This document shows, one piece after another, positions 26,901 to 36,256 of a stretch of 64,000 nucleotides of DNA. The DNA is from Dickeya dianthicola NCPPB 453. Lineage in GTDB: Bacteria; Pseudomonadota; Gammaproteobacteria; Enterobacterales; Enterobacteriaceae. The stretch is taken from the NCBI RefSeq assembly GCF_000365305.1, contig NZ_CM001841.1, positions 1,347,190 to 1,411,189 of the forward strand. Direction: 5' to 3'. Both the position numbers and the translations under genes were made by a program. The notes beneath the pieces are model-generated. The model was given only the letters and a program-made list of their open reading frames with translations, was not told where the DNA came from and searched no databases. The first letter of the stretch is position 1, and every line of letters starts with the position of its first letter.

Positions 26901-27916
26901 CGCTATTGAATGTAAACGGATTGGTGAATGTAAACGGACTGCTGAATGTAAACGGACTGACGCTGGAGAACCGCCAGGGGATCCGGCTGGTGGACGCGGT
27001 TTCCTTTTCCCTGCGGAAAGGCGAAATGCTGGGGCTGGTGGGTGAGTCCGGCTCCGGCAAGACCCTGACCTGCCGGGCATTGATGCGGTTGCTGCCGGGG
27101 GCTGGGCTGCGCATCGCCGCCGGCGAGGTGTGGCTCAACGGCCAGGATGTGATGCAATTGAACGACGCGCAGATGACCAACGTACGCGGGCGACAGTTGG
27201 GGATGATTTTTCAAAACCCCGCCAGCCACCTTAATCCGGTGATGACCATTGGCGAGCAGATCGCCGAAAGCCGCCGCCTGCATTTCGGCAGTCGCCGCCG
27301 CGCGGCACGCGATGAAGCGATTGCGCTGTTGCAACAGGTCGGCATCCCCGACCCGGTAAGACGGGCCGGCCATTATCCGCACGAGTTTTCCGGCGGCATG
27401 CGTCAGCGGGCGATGATCGCCGTGGCGCTGGCTTGCGAACCGCAGATTCTGATCGCCGACGAACCGACCACCGCGCTGGACGTCACGGTGCAGATGCAGA
27501 TCCTGCGGCTGCTGGCGCAGCTGCGCCAGCAACTGGGCATCGCCATCATCATGATCACCCACGATTTGGGGGTAGTGGCGCAGACCTGCGACCGCATGGC
27601 GGTGATGTACGGTGGCCGTCTGTGCGAGCTGGGCGATAAGCGGGCGCTGCTGTCTTCGCCGCATCATCCCTATACTCGCGCGCTGATTGCGTGCCAGCCG
27701 ATGCAGGCCGGCGACAGCGGACCGTTGCGCACGTTACCCGGTCAGCCGCCGCTGCCGGAACAGTTCGGCGACGGATGCCGGTTTGAGCCGCGCTGCGCGC
27801 GGGCGGGCGAACGCTGCCGGCGGCAGACGCCGCGTCTGACCGGGTCGTGTGCCGATACGGCGCGACAGCTGGCGTGTCATTACCCGCTGGTGGAACAGGA
27901 AGGAGAGGCCGGATGA
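26897..27916 (+). CDS. peptide ABC transporter ATPase, DppD-like
   Basis: The 339-residue ATPase energises uptake on the cytoplasmic face. Walker A is [11 protein letters not shown], the signature is [13 protein letters not shown], Walker B is [13 protein letters not shown], and the H-loop is [10 protein letters not shown]. The C-terminus has the oligopeptide-type cysteine pattern [10 protein letters not shown]. The N-terminus is unusual: an 18-bp unit repeated three times (26903-26956) encodes V-N-G-L repeats before the usual start of the domain. Start ATG 26897 is fixed by the ATGA overlap with the permease gene. Confidence 0.88.
   Translation: MTLLNVNGLVNVNGLLNVNGLTLENRQGIRLVDAVSFSLRKGEMLGLVGESGSGKTLTCRALMRLLPGAGLRIAAGEVWLNGQDVMQLNDAQMTNVRGRQLGMIFQNPASHLNPVMTIGEQIAESRRLHFGSRRRAARDEAIALLQQVGIPDPVRRAGHYPHEFSGGMRQRAMIAVALACEPQILIADEPTTALDVTVQMQILRLLAQLRQQLGIAIIMITHDLGVVAQTCDRMAVMYGGRLCELGDKRALLSSPHHPYTRALIACQPMQAGDSGPLRTLPGQPPLPEQFGDGCRFEPRCARAGERCRRQTPRLTGSCADTARQLACHYPLVEQEGEAG
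26903..26956 (+). repeat. 18-bp in-frame tandem repeat in the dppD-like gene
   Basis: Three near-identical units ending TGAATGTAAACGGA follow each other, encoding repeated L-L-N-V-N-G. The unit is a multiple of three, so copy number changes would keep the frame. Confidence 0.9.
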
Positions 27917-29004
27917 ACGGGCCAATATACCCGCTGCTGGAAGCGGAAGAGATTGATGTCACGTTCCCGGTATCGGGCCGCTTTTCATGGCAAAAACGCG
28001 AAGTGCGGGCGGTCAACGGCGTCAGTTTGCAGATTGCTTGCGGCGAAACCCTCGGGCTGGTGGGCGAGTCCGGCAGCGGTAAAAGCACGCTGGGCCGCGC
28101 CTTGCTGCAACTGGAGACGTTAAAGCGCGGCCGGGTACGTTTCAACGGCATTCCGGTCAGCGACGGCTTGCATAGCGACGTGGCCCGGTTGCGGCAGGAA
28201 ACGGCGATGATTTTTCAGGACCCGTTTTCCTCGCTCAATCCGCGCCAGACGCTGTTCCAGAGCATCGCCGAGGTGCTGAAAGTTCATAAACGACTATCCC
28301 CTGCGGCCACCGTCGCGCGCGTCAATCAACTGCTGGCGATGGTGGGGCTGCAACAGGAACACGGCCGGCGTTACCCGCATGACCTGAGCGGCGGGCAGTG
28401 CCAACGCGCCGGAATTGCCCGCGCGCTGGCGCTGGAACCGCAACTGGTGGTGGCGGACGAGTGCGTGTCGGCGCTGGATGTGTCGATTCAGGGGCAGGTA
28501 ATCAACCTGTTGATGTCGCTGCGCGAACAGATGGGGCTGGCGATGATCTTCATCGCCCACGATTTGGCGGTGGTGCGGCGGCTGTGCGATCGGGTGGCGG
28601 TCATGTATCTCGGGCGTATCGTGGAGGAAGGCCCGACCGAAGCGGTGTTCAGCCAGCCGCAGCATCCGTACACCGCCGCGCTGATCGGCGCTATTCCCGA
28701 TATCGACCCTGACCGTCCGCTGCCGGCGAATGGTTTGATGGGGGAACCGCCCAGCCCGCTGGCGTTGCCGCCCGGCTGCGCGTTTCATCCGCGCTGCGCA
28801 CATGCCGTTGCCGCGTGCCGGCAGTCGTCAGTGTCATTACAACAGCGGGAACGCCAGCGGGTGGCCTGCCTACGCGCCGGAGAGTGGCAGCAGGCTTGCG
28901 CGTCGGTTCCCGCGTCCGATGTTAGTGCCGCACCAGGGACTGTTTCACCACCTATAACCATACCCACTTTATCAACAGGGGAGTCGTGCCATGAAAATGT
29001 ATAA
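27913..29004 (+). CDS. peptide ABC transporter ATPase, DppF-like
   Basis: The 363-residue second ATPase pairs with the DppD-like subunit. Walker A is [12 protein letters not shown] near residue 49, the signature is DLSGGQCQRAGIARAL, Walker B is LVVADECVSALDVS (Cys-Val where Pro-Thr is usual), and the H-loop is FIAHDLAVV. The C-terminal oligopeptide-type region has CAFHPRCAHAV. ATG 27913 overlaps the upstream stop (ATGA), replacing the 22-codon longer frame. The tail after the conserved domain is long and overlaps the next gene by 14 bp. Confidence 0.88.
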   Translation: MNGPIYPLLEAEEIDVTFPVSGRFSWQKREVRAVNGVSLQIACGETLGLVGESGSGKSTLGRALLQLETLKRGRVRFNGIPVSDGLHSDVARLRQETAMIFQDPFSSLNPRQTLFQSIAEVLKVHKRLSPAATVARVNQLLAMVGLQQEHGRRYPHDLSGGQCQRAGIARALALEPQLVVADECVSALDVSIQGQVINLLMSLREQMGLAMIFIAHDLAVVRRLCDRVAVMYLGRIVEEGPTEAVFSQPQHPYTAALIGAIPDIDPDRPLPANGLMGEPPSPLALPPGCAFHPRCAHAVAACRQSSVSLQQRERQRVACLRAGEWQQACASVPASDVSAAPGTVSPPITIPTLSTGESCHENV

Positions 29005-30505
29005 ACGCAATGTGGCAGCCGCCGGCGTGCTGCTGGCGCTCAGTCTGGTCAGCGAGCTGGCGCAGGCGGCCGGGATTCTCACCATCGGACGGCGTGAGGA
29101 CAGCACCACCTTCGACCCGATTAAATCGGCACAGAACGCCGACAACTGGGTGTTTTCGAACGTGTTCGATGTGCTGATCCGGGTGGATAAAACCGGTACC
29201 ACACTGGAACCGGGGCTGGCGCAGCACTGGACCGTGTCGCCGGACGGCAAGGTGTACACCTTCACGCTACGCGAGGCGCGCTTTTCCGACGGCTCGCCGG
29301 TGACGGCGCAGGACGCGGTGTTCAGCCTGAGTCGTATCCGCGATAGCAAGGAGTCGTTATGGCGCGATTCTTACAGCATTATCGACACGCTGGCGGCGCC
29401 GGATGCGCATACGCTGGTGGTGACGCTGAAGTCACCTTCCGCGCCGTTCCTGTCGCAACTGGCGTTGCCGAACGCGTCGGTGCTGCCGGAGAACATCGTT
29501 CACCGCCTGGGTGAGGAAACCTTTGCCGAGAAACCTGTCGGCTCCGGCGCGTTTGTCATTCAGTCCTGGGCGCGCGGCGACAAGATAGTGCTGACGAAAA
29601 ACCCCTATTACTGGCAGGCGGACCACGTCAGCCTGGACGGGGTGGAGTGGCAAACCATTCCGGACGACAATACCCGTATGCTGAAGGTACAGGCCGGCGA
29701 GCTGGATGCGGCGCTGTCGGTGCCGTTCTCGCGTCTCGCTTCACTGCAGAAAGACCCCAACCTCAAGGTGACGCAGGACCCTTCCACCCGTGAGGATCAC
29801 CTGTTGATTAACCATGCCCACGGGCTGCTCGGCAAGGTGGAGGTGCGTCAGGCGCTGGACTACGCGATTGATAAAAGCGCCATCGTCAAGACCGTAACCT
29901 TCAACTATGGCACGGTCGCCAATTCTTACCTTCCCAAAGGCGCGCTCTATTTCTACGCTGACAACCTGCAACGCCCGTATGACCCGGAAAAAGCCAAACA
30001 GATGCTGAAGGCGGCCGGCGCGTCAGGTCTGACGCTAAATTATGTGGTCAACGCCGGGGATGAAGTGGACGAGCAGATCGCCGTGCTGCTGCAACAGCAA
30101 CTGGCGAAAGCCGGGGTCGCCGTCAATCTGCAAAAGGTTGATCCCAGCCAGAACTGGAGCATGCTGGTGGCGGGCGATTTTGACCTGTCGGTGAATTACT
30201 GGACCAATGACATTTTGGACCCGGATCAGAAAACCACCTTTGTACTCGGCCACGACAGCAACATGAACTACATGACCCGCTACCAGAACGACAAGGTCAA
30301 GGCGCTGGTTGCCGCCGCGCGGGTGGAAATGGATCCGAAAAAACGTGAGCAGATGTACATCGACTTGCAGAAGATGGCCAAAGACGATGTCAACTGGATC
30401 GATCTCTACTACAGCCCGTACCGTAATGTCACGCGCAAGAACATCAGCGGCTTCTACCAGAACCCGTTGGGACGCTTCTTCCTGGAAGATACGGTGAAGG
30501 GGTAA
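28991..30505 (+). CDS. peptide-binding protein, SBP family 5
   Basis: The 504-residue periplasmic binding protein has a Sec signal (residues 1-26, ending ELAQA-A) and no lipobox. Its mature part follows the DppA/OppA family: TFDPIKSAQNADNWVFSNVFD, then GLAQHWTVSPDGKVYTFTLR, and YWTNDILDPDQ near residue 400. It should capture a peptide or opine-like ligand and deliver it to the upstream transporter. A ribosome-binding site AGGGGAG lies before ATG 28991. Being last in an operon beside the plant-signal LuxR and pip, it may decide what signal enters the cell (inference). Confidence 0.88.
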   Translation: MKMYKRNVAAAGVLLALSLVSELAQAAGILTIGRREDSTTFDPIKSAQNADNWVFSNVFDVLIRVDKTGTTLEPGLAQHWTVSPDGKVYTFTLREARFSDGSPVTAQDAVFSLSRIRDSKESLWRDSYSIIDTLAAPDAHTLVVTLKSPSAPFLSQLALPNASVLPENIVHRLGEETFAEKPVGSGAFVIQSWARGDKIVLTKNPYYWQADHVSLDGVEWQTIPDDNTRMLKVQAGELDAALSVPFSRLASLQKDPNLKVTQDPSTREDHLLINHAHGLLGKVEVRQALDYAIDKSAIVKTVTFNYGTVANSYLPKGALYFYADNLQRPYDPEKAKQMLKAAGASGLTLNYVVNAGDEVDEQIAVLLQQQLAKAGVAVNLQKVDPSQNWSMLVAGDFDLSVNYWTNDILDPDQKTTFVLGHDSNMNYMTRYQNDKVKALVAAARVEMDPKKREQMYIDLQKMAKDDVNWIDLYYSPYRNVTRKNISGFYQNPLGRFFLEDTVKG

Positions 30506-30512
30506 GGGGGTA

Positions 30513-30537
30513 ACCGCTCCCGCTAACCGGGAGCGGT
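30513..30537. terminator. hairpin between convergent ABC operon and amn
   Basis: ACCGCTCCCG-CTAAC-CGGGAGCGGT is a ten-base stem placed 8 bp after the binding-protein stop and just before the amn stop on the other strand. It probably ends transcription from both sides. Confidence 0.75.
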
Positions 30538-30544
30538 GTTATCT

Positions 30545-32008
30545 TTACCGGAACGGCGGCTCGTTGAAGGTGCGCAGTTTGCGCGAGTGCAGGTGTTCCG
30601 CTTCGGCGCGCAGCAGGTCCACCGCGCGGATGCCTATCTGCAGGTGCTCGGAAATCGCGCCTTCATAGAAGCGATTAGCCTGACCGGGCAGTTTTATCTC
30701 ACCGTGCAGCGGCTTGTCCGACACGCATAACAAGGTGCCGTAAGGCACGCGAAAACGATACCCCTGCGCTGCGATGGTGGCGCTTTCCATGTCTACCGCC
30801 ACCGCCCGGCTGAGGTTGAAGCGTAGCGCCGAGGCGGAATAACGCAGCTCCCAGTTGCGGTCGTCTGTGGTGACCACGGTGCCGGTGCGCAGACGCTGTT
30901 TCACTTCTTCGCCCGGCATGCCGCTCACCTGTTTGGTGGCGTCGTACAGGGCGCGCTGCACTTCGGCGATGCTGGGGATCGGGATATCCGGCGGCAGCAC
31001 CGAATCCAGCACGTGGTCGTCGCGCAGGTAGGCATGCGCCAGCACGTAATCGCCGATGGTTTGGCTTTCCCGCAGGCCGCCGCAGTGGCCGATCATCAAC
31101 CAGGCGTGCGGCCGCAGCACCGCCAGATGGTCGCAGATGGTTTTGGCGTTGGACGGCCCGACGCCGATGTTAACCAGCGTGATGCCGCGTCCTTCGCGCG
31201 AGATCAGGTGATAGGCCGGCATCTGATGATTTTTCCACGCCAGGTCCGATACCGCCTGCTGCGGGTTATCGGTGTCGGCGGTGATCAGCGCGCCGCCGGC
31301 GCAGGCCAGCGCCTGGTATGGGCTGGCGGGGTCGGCAATCTGGTCGCAGGCCCAACGCACGAACTCATCAACGTAACGGGTGTAGTTGGTGAACAGCACA
31401 AACGGCTGGAAGTGCTCGGCGCGGGTGCCGGTGTAGTGGCGCAGACGCGCCAGCGAGAAGTCGGTGCGTAGCGCGTCGAAGTGCGACAGCGGGAAATGGT
31501 CGAGCGCCTGCAACAGGCCATCGGCGGTTTCATCGCCGATCAGCGTCAGCGACGGCGTGGGAAAATGTTGCGCCAGCGCGGCGCTCATCGAGCGCTCCAG
31601 CTTCAGATTGGCGCCGTCGATCACATAAGGATAAGGGATCTCCTTGTCTGACGGCACGACGTCGATGGTGGCGGAATAGTCATTTTCCAGAATCGCCAGC
31701 TGTTCCGCCAGATAATGCCGGAACAGTTGCGGCCGGGTGACGGTGGTGCGGTAGCTGCCGCCGTGGGTCAGGCGACCGTACGCACGGGTTTTGTTGTGCT
31801 TCTGCGACTGCCCGTCCCAACTGATGCGCAGTTCCGGGTAGACAAACAACCCGTTGGCGCGCGCGGCGGCATCCGGCGGGGTGCCGTGGATAATAAAATC
31901 GCTGATTGCGGTGCGCAACGCCTCGACCGCGCCATCATACTGCGCTTCCAGTTGGTCCAGCGCCTCGCTGGCGGACAGACCAGCGCCAGGTGCATCACTC
32001 ATCTTCAC
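30545..32008 (-). CDS. amn: AMP nucleosidase
   Basis: The 487-residue protein hydrolyses AMP to adenine and ribose 5-phosphate, regulating the adenylate pool. It matches E. coli Amn nearly end to end, with PYPYVIDGANLKLERSMSAAL, VLFTNYTRYVDEFVRWACDQ, the nucleoside-phosphorylase-like core IGVGPSNAKTICDHLAVL and WLMIGHCGGLRES, and the tail HSRKLRTFNEPPFR. In E. coli it is phosphate-regulated; no Pho box was recognised here. It reads toward the ABC operon with a shared hairpin between them. Confidence 0.96.
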   Translation of the reverse strand: MKMSDAPGAGLSASEALDQLEAQYDGAVEALRTAISDFIIHGTPPDAAARANGLFVYPELRISWDGQSQKHNKTRAYGRLTHGGSYRTTVTRPQLFRHYLAEQLAILENDYSATIDVVPSDKEIPYPYVIDGANLKLERSMSAALAQHFPTPSLTLIGDETADGLLQALDHFPLSHFDALRTDFSLARLRHYTGTRAEHFQPFVLFTNYTRYVDEFVRWACDQIADPASPYQALACAGGALITADTDNPQQAVSDLAWKNHQMPAYHLISREGRGITLVNIGVGPSNAKTICDHLAVLRPHAWLMIGHCGGLRESQTIGDYVLAHAYLRDDHVLDSVLPPDIPIPSIAEVQRALYDATKQVSGMPGEEVKQRLRTGTVVTTDDRNWELRYSASALRFNLSRAVAVDMESATIAAQGYRFRVPYGTLLCVSDKPLHGEIKLPGQANRFYEGAISEHLQIGIRAVDLLRAEAEHLHSRKLRTFNEPPFR

Positions 32009-32136
32009 TCCTTTCTTCCGATACGATGGCCGACGCCATACAGAGCGTCCATTGTGGCACAGCGCCCATCACGGCACGATGAGAGAAAAGTGAATTTGAA
32101 CAGCCAGCGTGTGATGCGGCATGAAATGGGGCTTTT

Positions 32137-32200
32137 TTGAAGAAATCGAGAGTTGAAGAAATCGAGAGTTGAAGAAATCGAATGTTGAAGAAATCGAATG
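32137..32200. repeat. four 16-bp tandem repeats upstream of dgoR
   Basis: TTGAAGAAATCGAGAG twice and TTGAAGAAATCGAATG twice follow each other without spacers. They lie in the 466-bp gap between divergent amn and dgoR, where no gene is seen. They may be slippage-prone. Confidence 0.95.
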
Positions 32201-32326
32201 ATGCCGCTGACTCGGCGTCACATAAGGTTACGTCCATCCTGTCATTAGCTTTTTCGCTGGGGGTGACAGCGACCCTGACAGAGGGGGTGTTGCCAAATTG
32301 TTTTTATTGCCTGTTTTGTGATCCAC

Positions 32327-32360
32327 ATTGTAGTACAATAAATACAAATGGTACTACAAT
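32327..32360 (+). promoter_or_regulatory. two DgoR-type operators
   Basis: ATTGTAGTACAAT (32327-32339) is a perfect TTGTA-N-TACAA palindrome and ATGGTACTACAAT (32348-32360) differs at one arm base. Centres are 21 bp apart, two helical turns. E. coli DgoR is known to bind such TTGTA-TACAA repeats. They lie ~120 bp before dgoR and would repress the operon until galactonate is present. Confidence 0.75.
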
Positions 32361-32477
32361 AAAGTCAAGAAAAGCGGGCAAGGTACGGTTGTTGTGCAAC
32401 AGTTCGACGACGTCAGGCGGCATGGCGGGTAAAGTAAGTGCAGTGATATCAATCCGTTTTGTCTCGTTGAGGTGATG

Positions 32478-33176
32478 ATGAATAAGCAGGAATTAAGCAA
32501 AACCGACCGCATCATTCTGGATATTGGCCAACAGATCGTTGGCGGGAAATACGCTCCGGGCACGCCGTTACCCGCAGAAGCTGAGCTGTGTGAAGAGTTT
32601 CAGACCTCGCGCAATATCATTCGCGAAGTGTTCAGAGCGCTGATGGCGAAAAGGCTGGTGGACGTGAAACGGTATCGCGGCGCGTTTGTGGCCGCGCGTA
32701 ACCAGTGGAATTACCTGGATACCGATGTTCTGCAATGGGTTCTGGCAAGCGACTACGACCCTCGACTGATCAGCGCGATGAGCGAGGTGCGTAATTTGGT
32801 GGAGCCGACGATTGCCCGCTGGGCCGCCGAACGGGCGACCTCAAGCGAGCTGGCGGTGATTGAAGCGGCGCTGAACGACATGATTTCCAACCATCAGAAT
32901 CGTGACGCGTTCAATGAAGCGGATATTCGCTTCCATGAGGCGGTATTGGCGGCGGTGCATAACCCAGTGTTACAGCAGTTGAGCGTTGCGATCAGTTCGT
33001 TGCAGCGTGCGGTGTTTGAACGCACCTATATGCCGGACGAAGACAACATGCCACGGACATTGCGTGAGCATCAGGATCTCTACGATGCCATTCGGCATCA
33101 GGATATTGAAGCAGCAGAACGGGCGGCGTTGACCATGATCGCCAGCTCGACCAAACGGTTAAAGGACATTACATGA
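32478..33176 (+). CDS. dgoR: GntR family repressor of D-galactonate use
   Basis: The 232-residue FadR-type regulator has an N-terminal winged helix (LPAEAELCEEFQTSRNIIREVF) and an FCD domain with the metal/ligand histidines (RFHEAV, EHQDLY). It follows E. coli DgoR closely throughout (RYRGAFVAARNQWNYLDTDVLQWVL). It should repress the dgo operon and be released by D-galactonate. ATG 32478 with GAGG five bases upstream is chosen from three consecutive in-frame starts (GTG 32472, ATG 32475, ATG 32478). Its stop overlaps the dgoK start (ATGA). Confidence 0.93.
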   Translation: MNKQELSKTDRIILDIGQQIVGGKYAPGTPLPAEAELCEEFQTSRNIIREVFRALMAKRLVDVKRYRGAFVAARNQWNYLDTDVLQWVLASDYDPRLISAMSEVRNLVEPTIARWAAERATSSELAVIEAALNDMISNHQNRDAFNEADIRFHEAVLAAVHNPVLQQLSVAISSLQRAVFERTYMPDEDNMPRTLREHQDLYDAIRHQDIEAAERAALTMIASSTKRLKDIT

Positions 33177-34069
33177 GTGAAAGCTATATCGCCGTTGACT
33201 GGGGTTCGACCAACCTGCGGGCGTGGCTGTATCTGAACGGCGTCTGTATCGACAGCGTGAAATCTGAAGCGGGCGTCACGCGTTTGAACGGTCAAACGCC
33301 GCAGCAGGTTTTTCAGCAGATCGTTGCGCCGTGGCAGCAGCACCACGTGCCTGTCGTGATGGCGGGCATGATCGGCAGCAATGCGGGCTGGCTTTCCGTG
33401 CCGTATCTGCCATGCCCGACTCGCCTGACGGACGTCGCCCACCGCCTGACGCGGGTGGACGAAGCCCGGCCGCTGGCCGCCTGGATCGTGCCGGGGTTGA
33501 GTATTGCGCAGGACGATAACTGCAATGTGATTCGTGGTGAAGAAACCCAACTGATCGGCGCGTATAGCGAATGTCCTTCCTCTCTTTATTTGATGCCGGG
33601 AACCCACTCGAAATGGGTGCGGGCCGACGACAGCAACGTGCTGGATTTCCGCACGGTGATGACCGGTGAACTGCACCACCTGCTGCTGACGCAGTCGTTA
33701 ATTGGCGTGGGGCTGACTGAACAGCAGCCGTCCCCCGATGCTTTCCAGCAGGGGTTGGCGCTGGGCTTTGCCGACGACAACATCATCCGCTGCCTGTTTG
33801 AAACCCGCGCGGCGCATGTGCTGGGGCGTCTGGAGAAAAGTGCCGTTAGCGACTGGTTGTCCGGGCTGCTGATTGGCAACGAAGTCTCACAAATGCAGCG
33901 CCATTATCAGGTGGCGGCGGGAGACACCATCACATTAATCGGCTCCCCTGCGCTGACCGCGCGTTACGAAAAAGCATTACAACAAGCTGGATTGCGCTGG
34001 CAGCAGCTAGATGGCGATCGGGCTTTTCAGGCAGGAATAAGGAGCATTGTTAATGAGCTGGAATACTAA
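33173..34069 (+). CDS. dgoK: 2-dehydro-3-deoxygalactonokinase
   Basis: The 298-residue kinase phosphorylates 2-dehydro-3-deoxygalactonate with ATP, the second step of galactonate breakdown. The N-terminal YIAVDWGSTNLRAWLYLNG is the phosphate-binding motif of this ASKHA-type kinase family, and LMPGTHSKWVRADD is a DgoK hallmark. It overlaps dgoR by 4 bp and dgoA by 17 bp, so the genes are translated from one message in the order regulator, kinase, aldolase, dehydratase as in E. coli. Confidence 0.93.
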   Translation: MSESYIAVDWGSTNLRAWLYLNGVCIDSVKSEAGVTRLNGQTPQQVFQQIVAPWQQHHVPVVMAGMIGSNAGWLSVPYLPCPTRLTDVAHRLTRVDEARPLAAWIVPGLSIAQDDNCNVIRGEETQLIGAYSECPSSLYLMPGTHSKWVRADDSNVLDFRTVMTGELHHLLLTQSLIGVGLTEQQPSPDAFQQGLALGFADDNIIRCLFETRAAHVLGRLEKSAVSDWLSGLLIGNEVSQMQRHYQVAAGDTITLIGSPALTARYEKALQQAGLRWQQLDGDRAFQAGIRSIVNELEY

Positions 34070-34670
34070 TCTTCCCTTGATTGCGATTCTGCGCGGTATC
34101 ACGCCGGACGAGGTGCTGGAACATGTCGCGGCGCTGCTGGATGCCGGATTCGATGCCGTGGAGATCCCGCTGAATTCGCCGAATCCGTATGAAAGTATTC
34201 GACTGGCGGTGGAATATTTTGGCGATCGCGCCCTGATTGGCGCAGGTACGGTATTAAAAGCCGACTATGTCGATAAATTACAGGAAATTGGCAGCAAGTT
34301 AGTGGTCACCCCCAACACATCCCCCGAGGTGATTCGTCGGGCGGTGGGGTACGGCATGACGGTGTGCCCAGGCTGCGCCACCGCGACGGAAGCCTTCACT
34401 GCGCTGGAGGCGGGTGCGCAATCTCTGAAAATTTTCCCGTCATCCGCGTTTGGGCCGGACTACATCAAGGCGCTGAAAGCGGTATTGCCGAAAGACGTTC
34501 CTGTTTTTGCCGTCGGTGGCGTTACGCCAGAAAACCTGAAGGATTACCTTGATGCGGGCTGCGTTGGCGCCGGGTTAGGCAGCGATCTGTATCGAGCCGG
34601 TCAGTCGGTTGACGTTACCGCGCAAAAAGCACATGCATTTGTTAACGCCTATAAGGACGCTGTTCAATGA
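34053..34670 (+). CDS. dgoA: 2-dehydro-3-deoxy-6-phosphogalactonate aldolase
   Basis: The 205-residue TIM-barrel aldolase splits KDPGal to pyruvate and glyceraldehyde 3-phosphate. The class I Schiff-base lysine is in [14 protein letters not shown] and the acidic residue in [14 protein letters not shown] 34053 is preferred to the TTG at 34047 because AAGGAG lies eight bases upstream, inside dgoK. Its length equals E. coli DgoA. The stop overlaps the dgoD start (ATGA). Confidence 0.93.
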   Translation: MSWNTNLPLIAILRGITPDEVLEHVAALLDAGFDAVEIPLNSPNPYESIRLAVEYFGDRALIGAGTVLKADYVDKLQEIGSKLVVTPNTSPEVIRRAVGYGMTVCPGCATATEAFTALEAGAQSLKIFPSSAFGPDYIKALKAVLPKDVPVFAVGGVTPENLKDYLDAGCVGAGLGSDLYRAGQSVDVTAQKAHAFVNAYKDAVQ

Positions 34671-35815
34671 AAATGACTAAAATCACCACGTACCGGCTGC
34701 CGCCACGCTGGATGTTCCTGAAGATTGAAACCGATGAAGGCATTGTCGGCTGGGGCGAACCGGTTATCGAAGGCCGTGCGCGTACGGTTGAAGCAGCTGT
34801 TCACGAGCTGTCTGACTATTTGATCGGGAAAGACCCGTCACGCATCAACGATATCTGGCAGGTGCTTTATCGCGCGGGCTTCTACCGCGGCGGCCCGATC
34901 CTGATGAGCGCCATCGCCGGTATCGACCAGGCGTTGTGGGACATCAAAGGCAAGGCGCTGGGAGTACCGGTTTATCAATTACTGGGCGGGCTGGTGCGCG
35001 ATAAGATCAAAGCCTACAGCTGGGTGGGCGGCGACCGTCCTTCCGACGTGATCGCAGGCATCAAGAAGCTGACCGACATTGGCTTCGATACCTTCAAGCT
35101 GAACGGCTGTGAAGAGATGGGCATCCTTGATAACTCGCGTAAAGTGGATGCGGCGGTGGCCGTGGTCGCTGAAATCCGTGAAGCCTTTGGTAACAGCATC
35201 GAATTCGGTCTGGATTTCCACGGTCGTGTGGATGCGCCGATGGCGAAAATCCTGATCAAAGAGCTGGAACCGTACCGTCCGCTGTTTATTGAAGAGCCGG
35301 TGCTGGCTGAGCAGGCGGAATACTATCCTCGTCTGGCGGCGCAGACCCACCTGCCGATTGCGGCGGGCGAACGTATGTTCTCGCGCTTTGATTTTAAACG
35401 CGTACTGGCTGACGGTGGGCTGGCCATTATTCAGCCTGACCTGTCTCACGCGGGCGGTATTACCGAGTGCTTTAAAATTGCCGCAATGGCGGAAGCCTAC
35501 GATGTCGCGCTGGCACCACACTGCCCATTAGGCCCAATTGCACTGGCTTCCTGTTTGCACCTCGACTTTGTGGCGCGTAATGCCGTATTGCAGGAGCAAA
35601 GTATGGGCATCCATTATAATAAAGGTGCCGAGCTGTTGGATTATGTTCTCAATAAAGAAGACTTTGCCATGACCGACGGCCATTTCTATCCGCTGAATAA
35701 ACCTGGCCTCGGTGTGGAAATTAATGAAGAGCTGGTTATCGAACGCAGTAAAAATGCGCCGGACTGGCGTAACCCGGTGTGGCGTTATCCTGACGGTGCC
35801 GTCGCCGAGTGGTAA
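34667..35815 (+). CDS. dgoD: D-galactonate dehydratase
   Basis: The 382-residue enolase-superfamily enzyme dehydrates D-galactonate to 2-dehydro-3-deoxygalactonate, the first step. Metal ligands are visible in GLDFHGRV (Asp183), LFIEEPV (Glu209) and AGERMFS (Glu235), with the catalytic histidines in DFHG (His185) and APHCPLGP (His285). Length and numbering equal the E. coli enzyme. It ends the tightly coupled part of the operon; ERIC material and ~475 bp without a gene separate it from dgoT. Confidence 0.96.
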   Translation: MKMTKITTYRLPPRWMFLKIETDEGIVGWGEPVIEGRARTVEAAVHELSDYLIGKDPSRINDIWQVLYRAGFYRGGPILMSAIAGIDQALWDIKGKALGVPVYQLLGGLVRDKIKAYSWVGGDRPSDVIAGIKKLTDIGFDTFKLNGCEEMGILDNSRKVDAAVAVVAEIREAFGNSIEFGLDFHGRVDAPMAKILIKELEPYRPLFIEEPVLAEQAEYYPRLAAQTHLPIAAGERMFSRFDFKRVLADGGLAIIQPDLSHAGGITECFKIAAMAEAYDVALAPHCPLGPIALASCLHLDFVARNAVLQEQSMGIHYNKGAELLDYVLNKEDFAMTDGHFYPLNKPGLGVEINEELVIERSKNAPDWRNPVWRYPDGAVAEW

Positions 35816-35864
35816 TACTCGTCATTCGCGTTGGCTTGCCTGCAACTTGAAGTATGACGGGTAT
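35814..35864. repeat. partial or worn ERIC-like element
   Basis: CTGCAACTTGAAGTATGACG followed by GGTATA is a perfect ERIC end; the other end (TAATACTCGTCATTCGCG) is degenerate. It overlaps the dgoD stop codon. Confidence 0.6.
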
Positions 35865-35949
35865 AACGAAAACAATAGGCCAGGTGTTGAATAACAAGTA
35901 ATACATAACGCACTTCCCCGGCGCGACCGAATAGAACAATCATGGATTA

Positions 35950-35972
35950 TCACGAAATACATTATTTCGTGA
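35950..35972. other. perfect stem-loop in the dgoD-dgoT gap
   Basis: TCACGAAATA-CAT-TATTTCGTGA is a ten-base perfect stem. No T run follows directly, so it may be a weak terminator, an operator or an mRNA-processing site. Between the ERICs I see no gene in 35865-36174. Confidence 0.55.
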
Positions 35973-36174
35973 GGGATTACGGTTTTATTTTATTAGCGTC
36001 GGGGAAAGTAATCTTCCATTTATCATGAGTGCGCCACCACCAGGATTTTAAAAACAAAACGCCATTATCAATAAGGGAATGTATTGACTGTGTGCGGTTA
36101 TTTATTTCATTAGAAAAAATAAAACATACCAACTGCTGGTGTTGTTGATCGTTCAAAAATAGCGGGCAATAAAT

Positions 36175-36256
36175 ATATACCCTAAATCATTCGAGTTTCA
36201 GGACAAAACGTTAGCGTTTTGAACAATGCACAGGCAACTTGAAGTATGACGGGTAT
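36175..36256. repeat. ERIC element, short variant
   Basis: TATACCCTAAATCATTCGAG and GGCAACTTGAAGTATGACGG bracket a short centre with an inverted AAAACGTTAGCGTTTT. It ends 33 bp before dgoT. Confidence 0.85.

Noticed and set aside
32137..32200. Four 16-bp repeats resembling a tiny CRISPR array
   Set aside because: Units are contiguous without spacers and no cas genes are near; it is a simple tandem repeat.
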